A stretch of DNA of 64,000 bases from Nocardioides islandensis (GCF_015352455.1 NZ_JADKPN010000002.1:62001-126000); one strand, 5' to 3'. Shown: positions 52,787 through 61,339, numbered from the stretch's first letter. Notes: generated by a model not told the origin, from the sequence alone. Program-made: numbers and translations.

Positions 52787-54424
52787 CTAGTCCGGATGGG
52801 AACGGCGCGAGGCGAGTCGTTCGGCGGCACGCGCCGCGACGGCCATGATCGTGAGGGCGGGGTTGGCGCTGCCCTGGGTGGGCAGGACGCTGCCGTCGGT
52901 GATGAGCAGGTTGGGGACCGCGAAGGTCCGGCAGTCGGAGTCGACCACACCGTGCTGCTCGTCGGCGGCCATCCGGGCGCCGCCGACGAGGTGGGCGAAC
53001 CGGTCGATGGTGATGACCTCGTCGGCCCCGGCCGCGTGCAGGAGGTCCTCCATCGCCGCCTGGGCGGCCCGCATCAGGGCGGCGTCGTTGTCGCACTGGG
53101 TGTAGGAGAACCGCGCCACCGGGAGGCCGTGCCGGTCCTTCTCCTCGGCCAGGGTCACCCGGTTGTCCGGCTGGGGAAGGAACTCGCACAGCGCTCCCAG
53201 GCAGGACCAGTGCACGTAGTCGCTCATGTACTCACGCAGCGACCGGCCCCAGTGGCCCTGGGCGGCGACGTGCTCGGCCCAGGTGTTCGGGAGCGGTGAG
53301 ACGGTCTGGATCGAGAAGCCGCGCTGGTAGGGCTTGCTCGGGTCCGTCTCGTAGAACTCCTCGCTGCTGACCTCGGGCGGAGGGGACTTGTACATGCGCA
53401 CCTCGGCGTCGAACCGGCCCGCGGTCTGGGGGGCGCCCTGGACCATCAGGTAGCGCCCGACCTGGTCGAAGTCGTTGCACAGCCCGTCCGGGAACCGGGC
53501 CGAGGCGGAGTTCAGCAGCAGCCGTGGTGTCTCGATGGAGTAGCCGGCGATGGCCACCATCGCGGCCCTCTGGAAGTGGGCGACCCCGCCGCGGACGTAG
53601 TGCACCCCGGTGGCGCGGCCGGTCCGTTGGTCGACCTCGACACGCGTCACCATCGCGTCGGCACGGACCTCGGCACCGTGGGCGAGCGCGTCGGGGATGT
53701 GGGTGATCAGGGGTGAGGCCTTGGCGTTGACCTTGCAGCCCTGCAGGCAGAAGCCGCGGTAGATGCAGTGCGGCCGGTTGCCGAAGCGACCATTGGTGAT
53801 GGCCACGGGCCCCACCTTGGCCGTGATCCCCATCGCGAGAGCGCCGCGCAGGAAGATCTCGCCGTTGCCGCCGACCGGGTGCGGCCGGTGCGGGTAGGAA
53901 TGGGGGTCGCCCCAGGGCCACTTCTCCCCGGCGACGGGGAGCTCCTCCTCGATCGCCCGGTAGTAGCCCTTCAGGTCGGTGTAGTCCAGGGGCCAGTCGG
54001 CGCCGACGCCGTCACGGGTGAACGTCTCGAAGTCACTGGGGTGGAAGCGTGGGGTGTACCCGGCGTAGTGGACCATCGACCCGCCGACCCCGCGTCCGGA
54101 GTTGTTCGACCCGAGCGGGACGGGGTTCGCCCCGGCAATCACCCGCGGCTCGGTCCAGTACAGGTGATGAGAGCCTGCCTCGTCGCTGACCCAGTCGCTG
54201 TCCGGGTCCCAGAACGGCCCGGCGTCGAGGACGACGACCCGCCATCCGGAACGGGCCAACCGTTGGGTCATGACCGAGCCACCGGCGCCGCAACCGACCA
54301 CCACGAGGTCGACCTCCTCGGTGTCGGCGAACCGCCGCATGTCCTCGCGGAGCCGGTGGTTGGTCCGCGTGCCGTCGGTGGGAAGCAACCAGGCCGACTC
54401 GTTGCGAGCCCTGACGTTGGTCAT
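52787..54424 (-). CDS. GMC oxidoreductase (gluconate/sorbitol dehydrogenase type)
   Basis: FAD-dependent oxidoreductase of 545 aa. The dinucleotide fold VVVGCGAGGSVMTQRLA is near residue 40, the GMC signature is GRGVGGSMVHYAGY, a Cys-rich RPHCIYRGFCLQGCKVNAKAS stretch sits mid-protein, and the C-terminal active-site region is LLITDGSVLPTQGSANPALTIMAVAARAA. Such proteins oxidise sugars, aldonates or alcohols together with a small subunit, here the gene directly upstream, whose stop overlaps this ATG. No cytochrome subunit is present, so the electron acceptor is unknown. Confidence 0.9.
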   Translation of the reverse strand: MTNVRARNESAWLLPTDGTRTNHRLREDMRRFADTEEVDLVVVGCGAGGSVMTQRLARSGWRVVVLDAGPFWDPDSDWVSDEAGSHHLYWTEPRVIAGANPVPLGSNNSGRGVGGSMVHYAGYTPRFHPSDFETFTRDGVGADWPLDYTDLKGYYRAIEEELPVAGEKWPWGDPHSYPHRPHPVGGNGEIFLRGALAMGITAKVGPVAITNGRFGNRPHCIYRGFCLQGCKVNAKASPLITHIPDALAHGAEVRADAMVTRVEVDQRTGRATGVHYVRGGVAHFQRAAMVAIAGYSIETPRLLLNSASARFPDGLCNDFDQVGRYLMVQGAPQTAGRFDAEVRMYKSPPPEVSSEEFYETDPSKPYQRGFSIQTVSPLPNTWAEHVAAQGHWGRSLREYMSDYVHWSCLGALCEFLPQPDNRVTLAEEKDRHGLPVARFSYTQCDNDAALMRAAQAAMEDLLHAAGADEVITIDRFAHLVGGARMAADEQHGVVDSDCRTFAVPNLLITDGSVLPTQGSANPALTIMAVAARAAERLASRRSHPD

Positions 54425-55065
54425 CGGCTGCTCCGGACCGGGTCGTCGTCGGGGAACGCGTCGGGGACCTCGAACGGCTCGCGCGAGTCGACGCCGGGGT
54501 TCTTGTAGCCGCGAGGGTAGGCCGGCCCCGGGAAGCCGATCTCGTTCCAGGCCGAGGGGTGGGAGTAGAACGCGGTGCAGGCGTAGCGGCTCCACAGGCT
54601 CCACACGTGCTGGGCCACGAGCCCGTGCCAGTCCGCGGAGCCGAGATCCTGGACGGCCTGGATCACCATCGCCTGCTGGGCACGGGACCCAGCCGCGAAT
54701 CCGACGCCGAAACGATTGGTGGCTTCGCGGTCGAGTGCCGCCAGCGTGTCTCGCCAGGCCTGGGCATCCTCGGGCATGTCCTGGTAGCGCCAGCCGTCGG
54801 TCTGCTGCTCGGCCAGCCTGGAGTCGATGAGGTTCACCACGGGAACTCGCGTCGGGTCCTCGGGGTCCCCGTGCTGATCGAGCAGCTGGTCGCACAATGC
54901 CGCGGCGACAGCCTGCTCGTCGGGGGTGAAGAACCGGATGTCGGGGGGCATCTCGATCCGGGAGAGCACCACCCCGGTCGTGACCGAGTCCCAGTGCCGG
55001 GACTGGTCGAGGACGTCGAACCCGGGGAACCGGTCCGGTCGCGGGCCGGGCGCGGTGTCGCTCAC
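54421..55065 (-). CDS. Gluconate 2-dehydrogenase subunit 3-like protein
   Basis: Small subunit of 214 aa with the family pattern FFTPDEQAVAAALCDQLL near residue 55 and WNEIGFPGPAYPRGY toward the C-terminus. It partners the GMC oxidoreductase encoded next. No Tat or Sec signal is seen at the GTG start (55065), whereas many relatives are exported, so this pair may act in the cytoplasm. It overlaps both neighbours by four bases. Confidence 0.83.
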   Translation of the reverse strand: MSDTAPGPRPDRFPGFDVLDQSRHWDSVTTGVVLSRIEMPPDIRFFTPDEQAVAAALCDQLLDQHGDPEDPTRVPVVNLIDSRLAEQQTDGWRYQDMPEDAQAWRDTLAALDREATNRFGVGFAAGSRAQQAMVIQAVQDLGSADWHGLVAQHVWSLWSRYACTAFYSHPSAWNEIGFPGPAYPRGYKNPGVDSREPFEVPDAFPDDDPVRSSR

Positions 55066-55532
55066 TTCTCGCGCCGCAGCACCGCAGCGAGCAGGCCCAT
55101 CCCGCCGACCAGAGTGACCAGCAACGGCGCGAGCAGCGGCGGTCCCATCTCCATGTTGTAACGGGCGTTGCGCCAACCGCCCGGCTTCTGTGCGATCCCC
55201 CGCGCGTGCAGGTAGGTCCCCTGGAACCCGTTGGCGACGATGGCAGCCGAGGCCACCGGCAGCGCTGTCTTGGCCATCCGTTGGCTGAAGAAGCCCGCCA
55301 CTCCTGCGGCGGCGCCGACCGGGCCCAGCACGACCGGCAGCCACATCAGCTTGTTGCCGAAGCTGGCCGAGTCGTGCTCGAAGTAGATCTCGACCGCAGT
55401 CACCAGGGCACCAGCTGCGGTCAACGCGGACAGGCTGCGCTCGAATCGTCCGGTCTCGACGTTGCGGACCATCCGGTCGATGCCGTGCCTGGCGGGCTCG
55501 ACGAGCGAGGGGGCTTGAGCGAGAGCTGCCAT
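55062..55532 (-). CDS. Four-helix membrane protein, 156 aa
   Basis: Hydrophobic protein with four predicted membrane helices (about residues 35-52, 63-82, 92-108, 128-150) and a conserved-looking loop YLHARGIAQKPGGWRNARYNMEMGPP. I do not recognise a named family, but the position as first gene before a gluconate-dehydrogenase-like pair suggests a membrane anchor or quinone site for that enzyme. GGAAAGGA precedes the ATG. It is divergent from the second MarR gene. Confidence 0.65.
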   Translation of the reverse strand: MAALAQAPSLVEPARHGIDRMVRNVETGRFERSLSALTAAGALVTAVEIYFEHDSASFGNKLMWLPVVLGPVGAAAGVAGFFSQRMAKTALPVASAAIVANGFQGTYLHARGIAQKPGGWRNARYNMEMGPPLLAPLLVTLVGGMGLLAAVLRREK

Positions 55533-55590
55533 TGCTCGGGTCCTTTCCGTTCCTGCTCACTGACGAGCAGGAAATGATCCGGGATTTTCA

Positions 55591-55624
55591 TTGCGTATGC
55601 GCAACTATAAACGCAATGATTGCG
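55591..55624. promoter_or_regulatory. Paired MarR boxes between the GMC operon and its MarR gene
   Basis: Two inverted repeats lie eight bases... apart within the divergent gap: TTGCGTATGCGCAA (55591-55604, one mismatch in symmetry) and CGCAATGATTGCG (55612-55624, perfect six-base arms around G). The same two boxes recur before the molybdoenzyme gene at 57798-57821, with the second box identical over all 13 bases. The spacing between the two boxes here is seven bases. Confidence 0.7.
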
Positions 55625-55684
55625 GCCTGGCAACTATCCGGTCACACTTCGGCCATGACGCCGAGAGATCAAAAGGGTGGGCGC

Positions 55685-56152
55685 GTGACGGACAACGAGG
55701 AGGAGATCGACGCGATCATGCTCGCGGTCCAGGCACTGGTGGGGGTGGCGGCCCAGTCGGTCACGGAGGTCGAGGACCGGGTGACCGTGCCGCAGCTTCG
55801 AGCGCTCGTGCTGATAGCGAGCCGCGGCCCCATGAACCTCAGCGCGTTAGCAGAGACGATGAGCGTCCACCCCTCCAACGCCAGCCGGGCCTGTGACCGG
55901 TTGGTGGCGGGGGGTCTGTTGCGCCGCAGGGAGTCGTCTTTGGACCGGCGCAACCTCGTGCTGGACCTGACAGACGACGGACGACAGCTGATCGAGGTCC
56001 TCGTCGAGCATCGTCGTGCGGCCATTGCGCAGGTGCTCGAACGGGTGCCTGCGGGTCGCCGGCGCGCGGTGGCCCGTGCGCTGGGCACCTTCGGGTCGGC
56101 GGCCGGGGAAGAATCCGCCAGCCAGGCATGGAAACTCGGCTGGCACAGCTGA
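55685..56152 (+). CDS. MarR-family regulator
   Basis: Regulator of 155 aa with MarR winged helix: VPQLRALVLIASRGPMNLSALAETMSVHPSNASRACDRL and wing RRESSLDRRNLVLDLT. The start is placed at GTG 55685, with AAAAGGG upstream; ATG 55655 lacks a ribosome site. It probably represses the divergent five-gene operon and the molybdoenzyme at 56224-57714, since both promoters carry the same paired palindromes. The signal is unknown; relatives sense oxidants or phenolic compounds. Confidence 0.88.
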   Translation: MTDNEEEIDAIMLAVQALVGVAAQSVTEVEDRVTVPQLRALVLIASRGPMNLSALAETMSVHPSNASRACDRLVAGGLLRRRESSLDRRNLVLDLTDDGRQLIEVLVEHRRAAIAQVLERVPAGRRRAVARALGTFGSAAGEESASQAWKLGWHS

Positions 56153-56223
56153 GCCGAGCGAGACGCGGACCCGACCCTTGCCGTGCGGTGTGCTCGGGTG
56201 GGCCCCAGACGGGGTGAGGTGGG

Positions 56224-57714
56224 CTAGATCCCCGCCGCCCTGGCGTAGTACTGCTGGTCCTCGCGCCAGCCGCCCATTCCCATCCCGATGTCCTCCACCC
56301 CGGCGACGAACTCGATCGCGGCGATCCACTTCACCATCTTGAAGCCGAGCTGGGTCTCGACCCGCAGTCGGACAGGGGCGCCGTGCTCGATCGGCAAGGG
56401 TGCTCCGTTCATGTCCAGGGCCAAGATGGTCTGCGGGGCGGTTGCCAGGTGGATCGGGATGGTCTCGTAGAAGAAGCCGTAGCGTCCCTCGCCCTCGGTC
56501 AGACCCTTGTCGTCCAGGGCGTAGAACACGAGATACCGCGCCGCCTCCTGCGGGCCGGCCTCCGCGACCAGCCGCGCCAGCGGGACTCCTGCCCACTCGG
56601 CGACCGCCGTCCATCCCTGGATGCAGTTGTGCTTGGTGACCTGGTGCTGGTCGCCGAGGGCCCGTAGGTCCTGCAGCGACAGGCTCAGCGGGCGACCCAC
56701 CAAGCCGCCCACCATGAGCCGGTAGTCACGGAAGTCGTCGACGGCCATGGCCGCGTACTCCTGGCCGGGCGGCGGGTATCCGTTGACACGGTGGTACGGC
56801 GAGATGTCCTGCTGGCGGTAGGCCTGGTGCGAGGAGGCAGTGCGCGAGAGGACCTTCTCCATGGGATCGACCATCCGGCCCAGCAGCCGTTGGGTACGTC
56901 GTCGGTAGCGCAACGAGAACCAGGTGATTACCACGTGGAAGACCACGATGGCCAGCAACCCCGACAGACCGACGCCGAGCGCCAGGCGACGGTCGGCGCC
57001 CGCGTCGCCCAGCACGATCGCGGCCAGCTCCTCGGGGAGCCCGTGCACCACCACCAGGAACACGTGCACCACGATGAACGAGGCGAACGCGCACATGCCC
57101 AGGAAGTGCAGGCTGCGCGCCCCCTGCTTGCCGCCGAAGAGCGTTCCGTACCAGGGGAGTCGCGCCAGCAGCGACGGGGACATCGCGGCTCCGGTCGCGA
57201 TCTGGAACGGGGCGAGCAGGAAGATCACGACGAAGTACGCCAGCTTCTGGGCCGGCTCGAACGGCTGCCCGGGAATCTTGGGTGGGATCTCGAACCGCAG
57301 GTAGGTGCCGATGGAGTTGATCGAGTCCGGAACCAGCCCCCATCGGGTCGGGACCAGGTAGTGCCAGTAGCCGGTCGCGACGACGAGCCCGACGTACACG
57401 GCCCCGGTGAGGATCCAGAACTGGACGGTCATGAAGTGCCAGTGCCGCCCCAGACCGAGGTTCTTCCTGCCCGGCAGAGCCACGACCGGCGACCATGACT
57501 CCTCCTCGTCCAGGGAGGTCCATGGCCGGCGCGAGTCGGCGCCGTACATCTTCTTCGAGAGCCGGAGCCACTCCCGGCCCGGCGGGCAGTCGTCGTGCCA
57601 GTACAGCTTCGGGAATGCCGACAACACCTCCAGGCCGGACCGGAACAGCAAGAACATCAAGAAGATGTTGAGGAAGTGGAGGACGACCACCCAGTACGGG
57701 AAGAACGCAGGCAC
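56224..57714 (-). CDS. Membrane cytochrome-b / sulfite-oxidase-fold molybdoenzyme fusion
   Basis: Protein of 496 aa. The N-terminal half has five membrane helices with His residues placed like a formate-dehydrogenase/Ni-Fe-hydrogenase cytochrome b (VVVLHFLNIFLMFLL, GRHWHFMTVQFWIL, RSLHFLGMCAFASFIVVHVFLVVVHG). The C-terminal half (about 320-496) has the sulfite-oxidase molybdopterin fold with the cofactor Cys in KHNCIQGWTAVAEWAGVPL. It would couple quinol and a single-MPT molybdenum centre. GTG 57714 has AGAGGAG nine bases upstream and is preferred; ATG 57786 would add 24 unlikely residues. Confidence 0.83.
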   Translation of the reverse strand: MPAFFPYWVVVLHFLNIFLMFLLFRSGLEVLSAFPKLYWHDDCPPGREWLRLSKKMYGADSRRPWTSLDEEESWSPVVALPGRKNLGLGRHWHFMTVQFWILTGAVYVGLVVATGYWHYLVPTRWGLVPDSINSIGTYLRFEIPPKIPGQPFEPAQKLAYFVVIFLLAPFQIATGAAMSPSLLARLPWYGTLFGGKQGARSLHFLGMCAFASFIVVHVFLVVVHGLPEELAAIVLGDAGADRRLALGVGLSGLLAIVVFHVVITWFSLRYRRRTQRLLGRMVDPMEKVLSRTASSHQAYRQQDISPYHRVNGYPPPGQEYAAMAVDDFRDYRLMVGGLVGRPLSLSLQDLRALGDQHQVTKHNCIQGWTAVAEWAGVPLARLVAEAGPQEAARYLVFYALDDKGLTEGEGRYGFFYETIPIHLATAPQTILALDMNGAPLPIEHGAPVRLRVETQLGFKMVKWIAAIEFVAGVEDIGMGMGGWREDQQYYARAAGI

Positions 57715-57797
57715 GGACCCGACTCCTCTGGATGTGGGCGCCGCCACAACGGCTGCGCGGCGGCACGACGTGACAACGCCGCTCATGGGAGCGTAAT

Positions 57798-57821
57798 CGC
57801 AATGATTGCGCATGCGCAATC
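57798..57821. promoter_or_regulatory. Overlapping palindromes before the molybdoenzyme gene
   Basis: CGCAATGATTGCG (57798-57810) and GATTGCGCATGCGCAATC (57804-57821) are both perfect inverted repeats and overlap by seven bases. The first is identical to a box at 55612, and the second contains a close match to the box at 55591. They are the probable operator for the MarR protein encoded at 55685. The molybdoenzyme start is 83 bases away; the divergent small gene starts 45 bases on the other side. Confidence 0.72.
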
Positions 57822-57866
57822 AGATGTGCCACGCTTGCGTTTCCTCCCCGGCAGGAACGGAGAACG

Positions 57867-58157
57867 ATGACCCTCGGACCCCAGGCTCGGATCGCCGAGC
57901 TGCGCGAGCGCTTGCTGGCGGGGCGGGGCCCGGGGGCGTCCGAGAAGGAGATCGCCGACAACACGCGCAACCGGCCGCTGCTCACCGCGCGGCCGGCCTC
58001 GCCCGAGGAGGCCCGGAGGCGTGCTGCGGGCGGGCACGGCTGGGCCAGCGCGCTCTTCGGTGCAGCCGTCGCGCTGCTCACCCACGCGGTGGTGGGGCGA
58101 GCCCTCGGCAGCCGGAACCCCGTCCGGGACCCGTCCGCCGGCCGACGCCACCCATGA
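57867..58157 (+). CDS. Small hypothetical protein, 96 aa
   Basis: Not recognised. The first half is charged and helical (ARIAELRERLLAG, EKEIADNTRNRPLL). A single hydrophobic stretch ASALFGAAVALLTHAVVGRAL (about residues 60-80) could lie in or on the membrane, and the tail is basic. GGAGA lies just before the ATG. It is divergent from the molybdoenzyme gene across the MarR palindromes and may belong to the same regulon. Confidence 0.5.
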   Translation: MTLGPQARIAELRERLLAGRGPGASEKEIADNTRNRPLLTARPASPEEARRRAAGGHGWASALFGAAVALLTHAVVGRALGSRNPVRDPSAGRRHP

Positions 58158-58197
58158 CCACCCAGAACCACCCAGAACCGACCAGAGAGGCCGAGCA

Positions 58198-59112
58198 GTG
58201 TTCGCACCATCGGGACGTCAGTTCCAGATCACCCGCGGTGACCAGCGCGCGACGATCGTCGAGGTCGGCGGTGGTGTTCGCGAGTACCGCGTCGGCGAGC
58301 GTGACGTCCTCCAGCCGTACGGCCTGGACCGGATGCGCGACGGCGCTCACGGTGCGCCCCTGATTCCCTGGCCGAACCGCCTCGCCGACGGGCGCTACTC
58401 CTTCGACGGGACCGAGCACCAGGTCGCGCTCACCGAGCCTGACAAGCACAACGCCATCCACGGGTTCCTGCTGTGGCGCCAGTGGGAGCCCACGGACGAG
58501 CACGTGGACGGCATCACGATGAAGGCCACCTTGCTCCCCCTCCAGGGGTTCCCGTTCGCCCTCCAGGTCGAGGTCGCCTACCAGCTCGGCAGCGACGGTC
58601 TCAGCGTCACCACGACGGCAACCAACATCGGCGACGTCCCCGCCCCCTTCGGCAGCGGACACCATCCCTACCTCTCCCCCGGTGCCGGGCTGATCGACGA
58701 CTGTGAGCTCCACCTCGAAGCGGAGACGCGCATCGTGACCGACTCGAAGCGCCAGCTGCCCGTGGGGCGCGAACCCGTCACGGGCACGGACTACGACTTC
58801 CGCAAGGGCAAGGCCGTGGGGGACCTCCTCATCGACTACCCCTTCACCGACCTGCACCGCGATGCCGAGGACCGAGCACGGGTGCGTCTGACCGGCACCG
58901 ACGGTCGCACCGTCCACCTCTGGGTCGACACCTCGTACCCGATCGTCGAGGTCTACACCGGAGACACATTGTCCCCTGGGCGGCGACGCCGAGGGCTCGG
59001 GACCGAACCCATGACCTGCCCCCCGAACGCGTTCCACACAGGTGAGGACCTCATCCGACTCGACCCGGGAGCCGTGACGAGCTCTCGCTGGGGAGTTTCG
59101 CTGGCACCGTGA
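58198..59112 (+). CDS. Aldose 1-epimerase family protein
   Basis: Galactose-mutarotase-fold enzyme of 304 aa that interconverts sugar anomers. Recognised from APLIPWPNRLADGRYSFDG, the catalytic His in NAIHGFLLWRQW, GSGHHPYLSPG with the second His, and the terminal EPMTCPPNAFHTGEDLIRLDPG with the Glu/Asp base region. The GTG start at 58198 has AGAGAGG upstream. It stands 40 bases after the small gene. The 260 bases that follow, up to the transposon remnants, hold nothing recognisable. Confidence 0.9.
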   Translation: MFAPSGRQFQITRGDQRATIVEVGGGVREYRVGERDVLQPYGLDRMRDGAHGAPLIPWPNRLADGRYSFDGTEHQVALTEPDKHNAIHGFLLWRQWEPTDEHVDGITMKATLLPLQGFPFALQVEVAYQLGSDGLSVTTTATNIGDVPAPFGSGHHPYLSPGAGLIDDCELHLEAETRIVTDSKRQLPVGREPVTGTDYDFRKGKAVGDLLIDYPFTDLHRDAEDRARVRLTGTDGRTVHLWVDTSYPIVEVYTGDTLSPGRRRRGLGTEPMTCPPNAFHTGEDLIRLDPGAVTSSRWGVSLAP

Positions 59113-59484
59113 ATCCCGGCGTCCACGGCTGGTTCCTCGCGTGCTCGAGACCCTGCTCCCCCCGGCGAGCCCGCGTCGCCGGCGTCAGCAAACTTCGCCG
59201 TCGTCTACCTCAAACGACCCGCTTGGAGAAGGCGGAGGGTCCCCACACCAATGCTCGTGCCCACCGAGGGGGAGGTGGACACCGCCCCAAGTGCGCACCT
59301 CTTGGCGGTATCGGGCCCGGGCATGCCGCTGAGCCCCTGCACGCGAAGGCCTCTAAGGCAGCGAACGAGGTCACGGCGCCGGTGAGTCGACCACAGCGCT
59401 CCGCCAGTGCTGGCCCATGCGCCTGGGTGCTTCAGGCTGGCTGTCCACAAACGCCAGCATGTAGCCATATAGGCAGGGTTCCAC

Positions 59485-59720
59485 GTTGGATGCGACGCGG
59501 CCCATGGATCCCAGCAGGCCGGCGTCGCGGAGTCGGTGTCCGAAGACCCAGCTGGTGTACTGCGATCCGCGGTCCGCGTGCACGACCGTGCCGACTGGCC
59601 GCCGGCGCCAGGTAGCCATCTGTAGGGCGTCGATGCCGAGGTCTGAGCGCCTGTGGTCGGCGATCGACCAGCCCACCACGCGTCGGCTGAAGACGTCCTC
59701 GACGGCGCAGCGCCTTCCCG
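59485..59720 (-). pseudogene. IS3-family transposase fragment
   Basis: About 78 codons of an OrfB catalytic core remain: AVEDVFSRRVVGWSIADHRRSDLGIDALQMAT and the HADRGSQYTSWVFG segment with two of the catalytic Asp. The third catalytic residue (Glu), the N-terminal domain and the C-terminus are gone, and similarity ends after GRVASN. No inverted repeats were found. The right end abuts a broken AhpD-like gene, which suggests that the insertion cut that gene. Confidence 0.75.
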
Positions 59721-59729
59721 GCTGGCTGG

Positions 59730-59931
59730 TTTGGTGTGCCCGCTGATGCAGTAGGGACACTGCGTGACGTGGGCAACCGCAACGGCGATGAGCTGCTTGG
59801 TCTTGCGATCGAGCGCGCGTCTGCGAATACCGCGCGACCAAACTCCTCAAACGCCCTCTGTGTCGCCGGCGCGAGTTCCCTGCGGCGCGCCGCCAGGGCG
59901 GGTGTGTTTCGTGATGCACGGTCTCAGTCAT
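59730..59931 (-). pseudogene. AhpD/carboxymuconolactone-decarboxylase-like gene, 5' part with frameshifts
   Basis: Starts MTETVHHETH, shifts frame to PALAARRRELAPATQRAFEEFGRAVFADA, then shifts again to LDRKTKQLIAVAVAHVTQ and the redox CPYCISGHT active-site motif, where it is cut off by the IS3 fragment. The CxxC and following His are typical of AhpD-like peroxidase partners. Two frameshifts and the missing C-terminus make it non-functional. Confidence 0.7.
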
Positions 59932-59999
59932 TGAGGCCCTCCGGCGGGCACGCGCCGCGTGGCCGCTGGGGTCGAGTCCACGGTCGTGGTGGATGAAAG

Positions 60000-60015
60000 G
60001 GCCACCGCGTGATCC
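60000..60015 (+). repeat. Left inverted repeat of the IS256 element
   Basis: GGCCACCGCGTGATCC; matches the complement of 61324-61339 at all 16 positions. It lies 12 bases after the transposase stop. Confidence 0.85.
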
Positions 60016-60027
60016 GGTGGTTGCACT

Positions 60028-61281
60028 CTAGGCAGTGAGTGCGGCCGGTGTCAGGTCCTCCTTCTCGTCGGTGTCCCGGTCGGTGTTGATCAGGGCCATG
60101 CGGGAACGGGCTAGGACGTCGAGTCCGAGGTATCGGCGGCCTTCGGCCCAGTCGTCGTGTTGCTCGGCCAGGACGGCGCCGATGAGTCGAATCGCTGAGT
60201 TTCGGTCGGGGAAGATCCCGACCACGTCGGTGCGGCGACGGATCTCGCGGTTGAGGCGTTCGTTGGGGTTGTTGGACCAGATCTGTCGCCAGATCTCCTT
60301 GGGGAACGCGGTGAAGGCGAGGATGTCGGGGCGGGCTTCCTCAAGGTGCTCGGCCACCGCGGGCAGCTTCTCGGCCAAGGTGTCGATAACACGGTCGAAC
60401 TGGGCGTGCACCGACTTGGCGTCGGGCTGGTCATAGATCGAGTGCAGCATCGCCTTGACCCACCCCCACGACGACTTCGGCGTCGCCGACATCAGGTTCG
60501 CCGCGTAGTGAGTCCTGCATCGTTGCCAGCTGGCGCCGTCCAGGGTTGCCGCCACGGCCGCGACCAGGCCACTGTGCGCATCGGCGGTGACCAGCTTGAC
60601 CCCGGACAGGCCGCGAGCGTTCAGGCCGCGGAACAGGGTCAACCAGCCGGCCTCGGACTCGGCCGAGCAGATATCGATGCCGAGGATCTCGCGGTGTCCA
60701 TCGGCGTTGACGCCGGTGGCGACCAGGACGTGGGTGTTGACCACACGGCCGCCCTCGCGGACCTTCATCGTCAGGGCGTCCGCGGCCAGGAACGTGTACG
60801 GGCCGGCGTCCAGGGGCCGGGTACGGAAGTCCTCGACGTGGGCGTCGAGCTCTTTGGCCATCACCGAGACCTGCGACTTGGACAGCCGGGTGATCCCGAG
60901 GGTGTCGACGAGCTTCTCCATCCGCCGGGTCGAGACCCCCAGCAGGTAGCAGGTCGCCACCACCGTGGTCAGCGCCCGCTCGGCCCGCCGACGCCGCTCC
61001 AACAGCCAGTCGGGAAAGTAGGAACCCTCGCGCAGCTTGGGAATCGCGACCTGCATCGTCCCGGTCCGGGTGTCGAAGTCCCGGGCCCGGTACCCGTTGC
61101 AAGAGTTGACCCGCTCCGCCGAGCGCTCCCCGTAGCCGGCGCCACAGATCGCGTCGGCCTCCGCCGACATCAACGCCTGCACGAACGTGGACAACATGCT
61201 CCGCAGCAGGTCGGGCTCGGCACGCTCCAAGTGCTCGGCCATGAAGGCAGGCAGGTCAATAGAGTTGGGGTCGACGGTCAT
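60028..61281 (-). CDS. IS256-family transposase
   Basis: Full-length transposase of 417 aa, normal for the family. The DDE residues are visible: Asp in FLAADALTMKV, Asp in KLVTADAHSGLVAAV and Glu in NPNERLNREIRRRTDVVGIFP. The characteristic CRTHYAANL motif lies before the last one. N-terminal zinc-like and DNA-binding features include RVNSCNGYRARDFDTR. No frameshift, so the element may still be mobile. Confidence 0.95.
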   Translation of the reverse strand: MTVDPNSIDLPAFMAEHLERAEPDLLRSMLSTFVQALMSAEADAICGAGYGERSAERVNSCNGYRARDFDTRTGTMQVAIPKLREGSYFPDWLLERRRRAERALTTVVATCYLLGVSTRRMEKLVDTLGITRLSKSQVSVMAKELDAHVEDFRTRPLDAGPYTFLAADALTMKVREGGRVVNTHVLVATGVNADGHREILGIDICSAESEAGWLTLFRGLNARGLSGVKLVTADAHSGLVAAVAATLDGASWQRCRTHYAANLMSATPKSSWGWVKAMLHSIYDQPDAKSVHAQFDRVIDTLAEKLPAVAEHLEEARPDILAFTAFPKEIWRQIWSNNPNERLNREIRRRTDVVGIFPDRNSAIRLIGAVLAEQHDDWAEGRRYLGLDVLARSRMALINTDRDTDEKEDLTPAALTA

Positions 61282-61323
61282 CGTGGTGATCTCCTTCAGT
61301 CGTGCTTTCGCAGGTCTTCTGAA

Positions 61324-61339
61324 GGATCACGCGGTGGCC
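61324..61339 (-). repeat. Right inverted repeat of the IS256 element
   Basis: GGATCACGCGGTGGCC, the exact complement of the left repeat, 42 bases upstream of the transposase start. Confidence 0.85.

Larger units (their letters stand above)
60000..61339 (-). mobile_element. IS256-family insertion sequence
   Basis: A complete-looking element of about 1340 bp. It is bounded by perfect 16-bp inverted repeats, GGCCACCGCGTGATCC at 60000-60015 and its complement at 61324-61339, enclosing one intact transposase gene. The eight bases on each side (GATGAAAG and GTCGCTAT) do not match, so no target-site duplication is visible. Confidence 0.88.
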
